This document shows, one piece after another, positions 32,936 to 38,102 of a stretch of 38,102 nt of DNA. This DNA is from Clostridiales bacterium (GTDB lineage Bacteria; Bacillota; Clostridia; Christensenellales; Borkfalkiaceae). The number at the start of each line of letters is the position of its first letter. Position 1 is the stretch's first letter. The DNA is taken from assembly GCA_015055865.1 (NCBI GenBank), contig SVHK01000014.1:1-38102 (forward strand). The letters are read 5' to 3'. The position numbers were made by a program, and so were the translations under genes. The notes beneath the pieces are model-generated. The model saw only the letters and a program-made list of their open reading frames with translations. It had not been told where the DNA came from and made no database searches.

Positions 32936-34615
32936 TCATTCATTTGATTTCTTTTCAGTTTTTAAAAACACGTTGACCGCCGAAACGAGCGCCTTGACGG
33001 ACGACAAGAAAATATCGCTGTCTATCCCCGCGCCCCAATACGTCTTGCCGTTTCTACTAATGGAAACGTACGACGCAGCTTTCGAAGTGGAACGCTCGTC
33101 CAATGCGTGTTCCACGTAGGTTTCTAACGCAAAGTCCGTACTAGACGCAAGTTTGATTGCTTTGGATACGCAGTTCAAACCACCGATACCGTCAACGGTA
33201 TAGACTTCCGTCTTTCCGCCGTAGGATACTTCCACGTTCCCTTCGACTTGTCCGTCGTCCGTTGACCCGAACGAAGTTTGGATTACGTCCAAAGGCGTGT
33301 CCAAATTGGTAAAATCACGCAAGAAAATATTATGCACGTCGTCGGGTGAAAGTTCCCTATGTTCACGGTCGGAAATACTCTTGACGTGATAGCCGAACGT
33401 TTCGCGCATTTTCGCAGGCAAATTGAGTTTGAATTGCGTTTCGAGAATGTACCCGATACCGCCTTTGCCCGATTGAGAATTAATCCGAATAACGTCCGCT
33501 TCGTATTCTCTACCGATATCGGCAGGGTCGATGGGAAGATAAGGCACGGTCCAACGCGCCGTATCGCTCGTTCTAAATTTAATACCTTTTGCAATCGCGT
33601 CTTGGTGCGAACCGGAAAACGCCGCGAATACCAACCTACCGCTGTAAGGTTGCCGTTCATACACTCTCATTCTCGTTACTTTTTCGTACGTTTCCGTTAT
33701 TTCGGGCAAGTTTGAAAAATCGAGTTTGGGGTCAATCCCGTGCGAATACATATTGAGCGCAAGCGTAATAACGTCCACGTTTCCCGTTCTTTCGCCGTTG
33801 CCAAAGAGCGTACCTTCTATTCTTTCGCCACCCGCAAGCAAACCCATTTCACTGTCCGCAACCGCGCAACCACGGTCGTTATGGGGGTGCAAAGAAAGAA
33901 TTACGTTTTCTCTAAAGAGTAAATTTTTACTCATATACTCCACTTGATTTGCATACACGTGGGGCATCGAAAGAGAAACCGTTACGGGCAAATTGATAAT
34001 CGCCTTATCGTCCGCAGTCGGACGCCAAACGTTTAGTACTTCGTTACAAATCTCGACCGCAAATTCCGGTTCCGTGCCCGTAAAACTTTCGGGAGAGTAT
34101 TCGAACGTAATTTTTCCCTTGGCTTTTTTCTTGTATTCTAAACAAAGCTCCGCGCCTTTTTTGGCAATTTCCACGATTTCCGCCTTGCTCTTTTTAAAGA
34201 CCTGTTCGCGTTGCGCCACGCTCGTTGAATTGTAAAGATGAACAATCGTATGCTTCGCGCCGTCAATCGCTTCGAACGTTTTTTGAATAATATGTTCACG
34301 CGCTTGGGTAAGGACCTGAATTTTTACGTCGTCGGGGATTAGATTGCGTTCAATTAGCGCTCGGCAAAACTCGTATTCCGTTTCGCTCGCGGCAGGGAAA
34401 CCAATTTCAATTTCTTTAAATCCGACCTTACAAAGTAAGGTGAAAAATTCCAATTTTTCTTCCAAACTCATCGGAACGATAAGGGCTTGGTTTCCGTCGC
34501 GCAAATCGACGCTACACCAAATCGGGGGGGAATCCACCGCGTCTTTGTTCATCCAATCCATCGTTACGCCATTCGGCGTAAAATATTGTTTTTCGTACTT
34601 GTTACTATTTTGCAT
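32936..34615 (-). CDS. leuA: 2-isopropylmalate synthase, long (LeuA2/yeast) type
   Basis: First committed enzyme of leucine synthesis, joining acetyl-CoA and 2-oxoisovalerate. The 559 residues begin with YFTPNGVTMDWMNKD, typical of the longer actinobacterial/yeast-like class. SVDLRDGNQAL carries the metal-binding aspartate, followed by IGFPAASETEYEF, LHPHNDRGCAVA with the metal-binding histidine pair, and GERTGNVDV. The C-terminal ~120 residues form the leucine-sensing regulatory domain. MQNSNKYEKQYF was chosen as start because AAAGGTGG lies directly upstream; an earlier start would run into the T-box terminator. Confidence 0.95.
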   Translation of the reverse strand: MQNSNKYEKQYFTPNGVTMDWMNKDAVDSPPIWCSVDLRDGNQALIVPMSLEEKLEFFTLLCKVGFKEIEIGFPAASETEYEFCRALIERNLIPDDVKIQVLTQAREHIIQKTFEAIDGAKHTIVHLYNSTSVAQREQVFKKSKAEIVEIAKKGAELCLEYKKKAKGKITFEYSPESFTGTEPEFAVEICNEVLNVWRPTADDKAIINLPVTVSLSMPHVYANQVEYMSKNLLFRENVILSLHPHNDRGCAVADSEMGLLAGGERIEGTLFGNGERTGNVDVITLALNMYSHGIDPKLDFSNLPEITETYEKVTRMRVYERQPYSGRLVFAAFSGSHQDAIAKGIKFRTSDTARWTVPYLPIDPADIGREYEADVIRINSQSGKGGIGYILETQFKLNLPAKMRETFGYHVKSISDREHRELSPDDVHNIFLRDFTNLDTPLDVIQTSFGSTDDGQVEGNVEVSYGGKTEVYTVDGIGGLNCVSKAIKLASSTDFALETYVEHALDERSTSKAASYVSISRNGKTYWGAGIDSDIFLSSVKALVSAVNVFLKTEKKSNE

Positions 34616-34631
34616 AAACCACCTTTGTGAT

Positions 34632-34675
34632 AAAAAAATCTCTTTTGCGCAAGAAAAAAACTTGCGCAAAAGAGA
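34632..34675 (-). terminator. T-box regulated terminator
   Basis: Perfect 15-bp arms TCTCTTTTGCGCAAG / CTTGCGCAAAAGAGA followed by seven U on the minus strand, 17 nt before the leuA start. Confidence 0.92.
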
Positions 34676-34912
34676 CGAAGAATCTTATTCTCCGCGGTAC
34701 CACTCCGCTTGACGGCAATCCGCCCACTCACGCCTTATTTTAGGCAAGCTCTATCACGGGAGCACCCGACCGACTCTACTAAGCTTTCGCCGTTCTTTCG
34801 GTAGCTCGGGGGTGAGTATGTATTCGCAGTCGTTTTCGGCTCGCACCAACCGCCGACTCTCTGTAAACTCTCTTACGAATTTTCGTCCCGTCATCGCTTT
34901 TATTATAGTATA
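34632..34912 (-). promoter_or_regulatory. T-box leader, leucine-specific
   Basis: Minus-strand RNA of about 280 nt. The T-box sequence GGAGTGGTACCGCGG lies at 34692-34706. Stem I shows AGAGAGTCGGCGGTTGGTG, the usual distal hairpin. The best specifier codon is CUC (34814-34816), followed by ACCCCCGAG in the position normal for T-boxes. Uncharged tRNA-Leu would pair with CUC and with UGGU in the antiterminator. This suits leuA just downstream and probably controls the whole ilv/leu run. Confidence 0.92.
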
Positions 34913-34918
34913 TACAAT

Positions 34919-34947
34919 ATTATATTACTTTTTTATTTACTTGTCAA
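34919..34947 (-). promoter_or_regulatory. promoter of the T-box/leuA transcript
   Basis: Perfect TTGACA and TATAAT on the minus strand with 17 bp between. Confidence 0.85.
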
Positions 34948-35014
34948 TTATCTTACCGAATTTTTTCTTTCCAAAATACGGAATTTTGCTTTTTTTAACG
35001 TTTTTTTAAGCTCT

Positions 35015-36079
35015 TTAGGAAATTTTATACACCCAACCGAAATCGTCGTTGATTTTTCCCCATTGAATACCCGTCAAAGCGTCGTACAACTCCTGCGTAA
35101 CCGCGCCGATTTTTCCGTCGTTTACCGCATATTCCTTATCGCCGTAGGCAAGCGCGCCAATGGGGGATACGACCGCCGCCGTACCGCAACCCCACGCTTC
35201 TTCCAACGCACCCGATTCAAGCGCGGAAACGAGTTCGTCCACGGACAGCAAACGTTCCGTTACCTTATACCCCTTTGCGCGCAAAACTTCGATACAAGAT
35301 TTTCTCGTAATTCCCGGCAAAATCGAGCCCGTTAAAACGGGGGTTATAATCTCGCCGTTAATTTTAAACATAACGTTCATCGCGCCCACTTCTTCGACGT
35401 ATTTTCTCTCCACGCCGTCCAACCAAAGCACTTGCGAATACCCTTTTTTGCTCGCCCTTTCGCCCGCTCTCGTACTCGCCGCGTAGTTCCCACCGCATTT
35501 GGCGTAACCCGTACCGCCACGAACCGTTCTTACGTCCTCGTTTTCAATCATTATTTTAACGGGATTTATCCCTTCTTTGTAATAACTTCCGCTGGGCGAC
35601 GCAATCAACGCGAACGTAGCGCGCTTAACCGCGTGTACCCCCAAACTCTCGTCGTTTCCAAAGGTAAAGGGTCGAAGATAGAGCGACGTACCAAAGGATT
35701 TCGGTACCCACTTTTCTTCCAACTTCACGAACGTTTCTAAAATTTGCAATCCGTCTTTCTCGTCGATTTCAGGCAAGCACATTCTTTGCGCGGAATTATT
35801 CATTCTCTTGATATTTTCAAGCGGTCTGAAAAGTTGTACGCCACCGTCCGCGCGACGGTACGCTTTCAACCCTTCGAAAATCTCCGCGCCGTAATGCAAT
35901 ACGGTGGACGCAGGGTGTAAGGACAAATTTTGAAAGGGTACGATTCTTGCATCGTACCAACCCCTTCCTTCTTCGTAGTCCATCAAAAACATATGGTCGG
36001 TAAATACCTTTCCGAACCCAAGCTCACTCTCCAAAGGCATTACGCCAGGTTTATCCGTTTTGGTAATCTTAATTTCCAT
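35015..36079 (-). CDS. ilvE: branched-chain amino acid aminotransferase
   Basis: PLP class IV aminotransferase making the last step of Leu, Ile and Val. The 354 residues are the longer eukaryote-like/Firmicutes type, with LHYGAEIFEGLKAYR, GGVQLFRPLENIKRMN, RPFTFG and the PLP lysine region ERKYVEEVGAMN. Further down are GSILPGITRKS and WGCGTAAVVSPIG. AGGAGG precedes the ATG. Its own promoter separates it from the T-box transcript, and no clear terminator is seen at 34948-35014, so some read-through is possible. Confidence 0.96.
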   Translation of the reverse strand: MEIKITKTDKPGVMPLESELGFGKVFTDHMFLMDYEEGRGWYDARIVPFQNLSLHPASTVLHYGAEIFEGLKAYRRADGGVQLFRPLENIKRMNNSAQRMCLPEIDEKDGLQILETFVKLEEKWVPKSFGTSLYLRPFTFGNDESLGVHAVKRATFALIASPSGSYYKEGINPVKIMIENEDVRTVRGGTGYAKCGGNYAASTRAGERASKKGYSQVLWLDGVERKYVEEVGAMNVMFKINGEIITPVLTGSILPGITRKSCIEVLRAKGYKVTERLLSVDELVSALESGALEEAWGCGTAAVVSPIGALAYGDKEYAVNDGKIGAVTQELYDALTGIQWGKINDDFGWVYKIS

Positions 36080-36089
36080 ATAAACCTCC

Positions 36090-36118
36090 TTTTATTATTC
36101 AAAAAACGAATAATAAAA
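36090..36118 (-). promoter_or_regulatory. hairpin abutting the ilvE ribosome site
   Basis: Perfect 11-bp arms TTTTATTATTC / GAATAATAAAA, loop of 7 nt, touching AGGAGG. A second stem TCAATCA/TGATTGA lies at 36125-36145. Confidence 0.5.
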
Positions 36119-36149
36119 AAATATTCAATCAAATTAAGTGATTGATATT

Positions 36150-36178
36150 ATAATAGCATAATGAAAAAACAAAGTCAA
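36150..36178 (-). promoter_or_regulatory. promoter of ilvE
   Basis: TTGACT, 17 bp, TATTAT on the minus strand; a TATAAT three bases further would give a 20-bp spacer. Confidence 0.6.
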
Positions 36179-36210
36179 CGTTTTTTCAACGAATTTCCGT
36201 TGATTTTGAA

Positions 36211-36236
36211 AAAATCTTCGCTTTTGCGAAGATTTT
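36211..36236 (-). terminator. terminator of the LOG-like gene
   Basis: Perfect AAAATCTTCGC / GCGAAGATTTT stem with TTTT loop just after the stop at 36242. Confidence 0.8.
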
Positions 36237-36241
36237 TGGTT

Positions 36242-36832
36242 TTACTTTTTTAATAAATTGTCCTGTGTGGTAATACTCGTATGCCGTTTATCGTAGCGGT
36301 CGACGTATTTGTTTAAAATTTCGATTGCCTGCTTAGCGGTGCTAACGGCATAAACCTTGTCTTCGGGAATATCGGGATACCGAACGGTATCGTCGAGTTT
36401 CTCTCCTGCGAGTTTTTCACTCCAACCGCCCGAATTTTCAAAAGCAATCAGCAACCGATTAAGCGACCAAGCGAACGCGTATTCACACAAAGTCCCCGCG
36501 CCACCGCCAATCCCAACGACGGCGTAAGCGTTCGCGACCATTGCGTTACGCATCATATCTAACCCCGTCGGAATCACAATATCCGCGTATTCGTTCGCAG
36601 TTTCGGTATCGAAAGACGGGACGAGCGCAATAGTATCCCCTTCTTTATAGTTTTTAGACGCTTTCGCGCCTTCGAGTACCGCGCTCATAACGCCGTGCAA
36701 TCCGCCCGATTGCACGCGGTAACCGTTATCGACGAGCGCCTTACCCAAATCGTAAGCAAGTTTATACCGCACTCCGTCCTTTTCTATCGATTTATTCCCG
36801 ATGACGGAAATAATTTTTCTTCTATCCGACAT
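36242..36832 (-). CDS. LOG/SLOG-fold protein, TIGR00725 family
   Basis: A 196-residue Rossmann-like protein of the TIGR00725 group, related to lysine decarboxylase-like LOG proteins and molybdenum-cofactor carrier-like proteins. Motifs: IISVIGNKS at the start, VQSGGLHGVMSAV, and GIGGGAGTLCEYAFAW near residue 110-125, corresponding to the PGGxGTxxE nucleotide-binding loop of LOG enzymes. The exact substrate is unknown; nucleotide or nucleotide-sugar binding is inferred. The start MSDRRK has AAGGAG upstream; a longer reading overlaps the preceding gene. It follows the reductase gene in the same direction. Confidence 0.8.
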   Translation of the reverse strand: MSDRRKIISVIGNKSIEKDGVRYKLAYDLGKALVDNGYRVQSGGLHGVMSAVLEGAKASKNYKEGDTIALVPSFDTETANEYADIVIPTGLDMMRNAMVANAYAVVGIGGGAGTLCEYAFAWSLNRLLIAFENSGGWSEKLAGEKLDDTVRYPDIPEDKVYAVSTAKQAIEILNKYVDRYDKRHTSITTQDNLLKK

Positions 36833-36882
36833 AAAATTCACTCCTTGCTTTATATAGTATAAGCAACTTTTACGTTTTTCGT

Positions 36883-37503
36883 TCAACGAATGAAGTTCGT
36901 TTTAATTTTTTTCTCGGTTTGGGGCGTAATCCCTGCGTTTTTACCAAGCTCGATACATTTCAAAAGCCATACCATATTATACCCAATTATACGCGCGTTT
37001 TGCAACCCTTCTTCGTCCTTTTCTACTTCGGCAGGTAAATTGCCGTGAACTTGGTTCCAATAATTCGCACTCACGACGGGCATATTGTTGATGGTAAAAT
37101 ATTTATTAATTTGGTCAAACGCCGCCGACGCACCGCCACGGCGACAACTCACCATTCCCGCAACCGGCTTATACGCAAGCGCTTTGCTACCACTGTAAAA
37201 CAATCTACCCATAAACGCGGTAAGCGCTCCGCTTGCGCCTGCGTAATGCACGGGCGAACCGAACACAAACCCGTCCGCGCCGTCGCACTTTTGCGCCATT
37301 TCGTTGACGATATCTTCTTGCACGCACTTACCCAAACCTTTACGGCACGCGCCACAACTCCAACAACTGCTAATAGGCGCTTTACCAAGCCAAACAATTT
37401 CAGTTTCTACGCCGTTTTCTTCCAATACGCGCGCGGTTTCGCTGAGCGCGGTATAAGTACAACCTTTTTCGTGTGGACTGCCGTTAAATAATAAAACTTT
37501 CAT
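36883..37503 (-). CDS. NADPH-dependent FMN reductase/flavodoxin-fold protein
   Basis: A 206-residue flavoprotein of the NADPH-dependent FMN reductase (iron-sulphur flavoprotein-like) group. LLFNGSPHEKGCTYTAL is the phosphate-binding FMN loop, and GSPVHYAGASGAL is the second FMN contact. The cysteine cluster SCWSCGACRKGLGKC (around residues 46-60) resembles the compact motif that holds a 4Fe-4S cluster in Isf proteins. An electron-transfer or quinone/nitro reduction role is inferred. AAAGGA and a good promoter precede it. Confidence 0.85.
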   Translation of the reverse strand: MKVLLFNGSPHEKGCTYTALSETARVLEENGVETEIVWLGKAPISSCWSCGACRKGLGKCVQEDIVNEMAQKCDGADGFVFGSPVHYAGASGALTAFMGRLFYSGSKALAYKPVAGMVSCRRGGASAAFDQINKYFTINNMPVVSANYWNQVHGNLPAEVEKDEEGLQNARIIGYNMVWLLKCIELGKNAGITPQTEKKIKTNFIR

Positions 37504-37535
37504 CTTTTTTATTTCCTTTTTGTGTAATTTGGCAT

Positions 37536-37564
37536 ATTATACCATAAATTAAATTAAATTTCAA
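37536..37564 (-). promoter_or_regulatory. promoter of the FMN reductase gene
   Basis: TTGAAA, 17 bp, TATAAT on the minus strand. The -35 overlaps the mutY stop codon. Confidence 0.78.
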
Positions 37565-38102
37565 GGCTTTTTAGAAAAAATTTCCAAACATTGTTTAAAC
37601 GCGGTAGGCAGGGACACGTTTTGTTCGATTTCGTCCAAAGAATAGCAATCAAACCCCGATTTTTCCGTGTCTATCCAATACGCCGTCATTTCCCATACGA
37701 TATGCGTGAAAATATGCGTAAATTTTTGCGTTTTTACCAATTTATACTCGCCAACCCCCGCTTTTTCAAGCGCGGTTTCAAAATTCAAACCGACGAACGA
37801 CGGAAATTCGTTCATACCTTTAAGCACTCCGCTTTCACGCTTGCGAATCGCAACCCCGCCCGGCGTGGAAATCATTAAAACGCATACCTGCTCCCTGCGT
37901 TTTGCTTTTTTCTCGGGCAAAACGGGGAAATTTTCCTGCGTTTTATGTTTAAAAGATAAACAAATTTCTTGCAACGGACACCGCGCGCAGTCGGGCGATT
38001 GCGGTTTGCAAATAAGCGCACCAAGCTCCATCAAACTTTGCGTAAATTCGCTACACGCCACCCCCGTTTCGGGGTAAATTTCTCTTAATTTTTCCGTTAA
38101 AT
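37561..38102 (-). CDS. mutY: A/G-specific adenine glycosylase, 5' part missing
   Basis: The last ~180 residues of MutY, which removes adenine opposite 8-oxoguanine. Reading continues to the window edge through LTEKLREIYPETGVACSEF with no start needed. FTQSLMELGALIC leads to the 4Fe-4S motif C-x6-C-x2-C-x5-C (CKPQSPDCARCPLQEIC). The C-terminal NUDIX-like domain that recognises 8-oxoguanine follows (VLKGMNEFPSFVG, FTHIFTHIVWEM). The catalytic HhH domain lies beyond the window. Confidence 0.93.
   Translation of the reverse strand, partial: LTEKLREIYPETGVACSEFTQSLMELGALICKPQSPDCARCPLQEICLSFKHKTQENFPVLPEKKAKRREQVCVLMISTPGGVAIRKRESGVLKGMNEFPSFVGLNFETALEKAGVGEYKLVKTQKFTHIFTHIVWEMTAYWIDTEKSGFDCYSLDEIEQNVSLPTAFKQCLEIFSKKP

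Noticed and set aside
34814-34823. UAC as the T-box specifier (tyrosine)
   Set aside because: GAA-UAC-A also occurs in the loop, but CUC sits in the usual distance before ACCCCCGAG and fits leuA.

Overview
The window looks like a chromosomal segment of a low-to-mid GC, Gram-positive anaerobe of the Firmicutes, most likely an uncultured Clostridia/Christensenellales-type gut bacterium. That is inferred from gene content (T-box leader, THF riboswitch, FakA/DegV fatty-acid kinase genes, Asp23/Gls24 protein, MinD, bL28, lipoproteins), near-consensus TTGACA-17-TATAAT promoters and strong AGGAGG ribosome sites. No IS transposase, phage gene, CRISPR array, rRNA or tRNA gene was found. Nearly all genes lie on the minus strand.

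Layout. 1-2414: pncB (cut by the window edge), lgt, and a folate ECF S-component preceded by a tetrahydrofolate riboswitch. 2666-3723: a DUF421/DUF4363 membrane pair on the plus strand, whose promoter overlaps the riboswitch promoter. 3767-8289: a small helical protein, a DegV protein, transketolase (plus strand), and a secreted SGNH/sialate-esterase-like lipoprotein. 8426-13085: gyrB-gyrA. 13409-18773: a small lipoprotein, a second DegV protein, a minD plus putative minE pair, hisIE and recG. 19206-21724: fakA and asp23, with rpmB divergent, which matches the rpmB/yloU-yloV-recG neighbourhood of Bacillus. 21864-22481: an XRE repressor divergent from a small protein, with paired operator palindromes. 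22524-36079: a full branched-chain amino acid block, transcribed right to left: ilvE, then a Leu T-box leader, leuA-ilvB-ilvN-ilvC-ilvD-leuC-leuD-leuB-ilvA and ridA. 36242-38102: a LOG-like protein, a flavodoxin-fold reductase and the 3' part of mutY.

Genes that work together: the ilv/leu enzymes carry pyruvate and threonine to Val, Ile and Leu under one T-box, and RidA removes the reactive enamine made by IlvA. FakA would phosphorylate fatty acids held by the two DegV (FakB-type) proteins. The THF riboswitch would switch off folate uptake when folate is plentiful.

The least explained content is a family of about 120-bp structured repeats in four gaps between co-directional genes (fakA/recG, ilvA/ridA, ilvD/leuC, ilvC/ilvD). 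The arms of their stems change together between copies (covariation), and all copies share one orientation relative to the genes. Three of the four gaps also carry a 35-nt module, AAAGATAGAAAGACTCGA plus a hairpin (mRNA sense), which is found again just before gyrA. I do not recognise either as a known element. Other points of interest are a HisIE whose cyclohydrolase half has lost all its zinc cysteines, a candidate divergent MinE, and many hairpins sitting directly upstream of ribosome binding sites.

Gene-poor stretches longer than 300 bases: 13086-13408 (two promoters, a hairpin, a distant inverted repeat), 18774-19205, 22896-23210, 27261-27614 and 29277-29641 (repeat family), and 34616-35014 (T-box leader).
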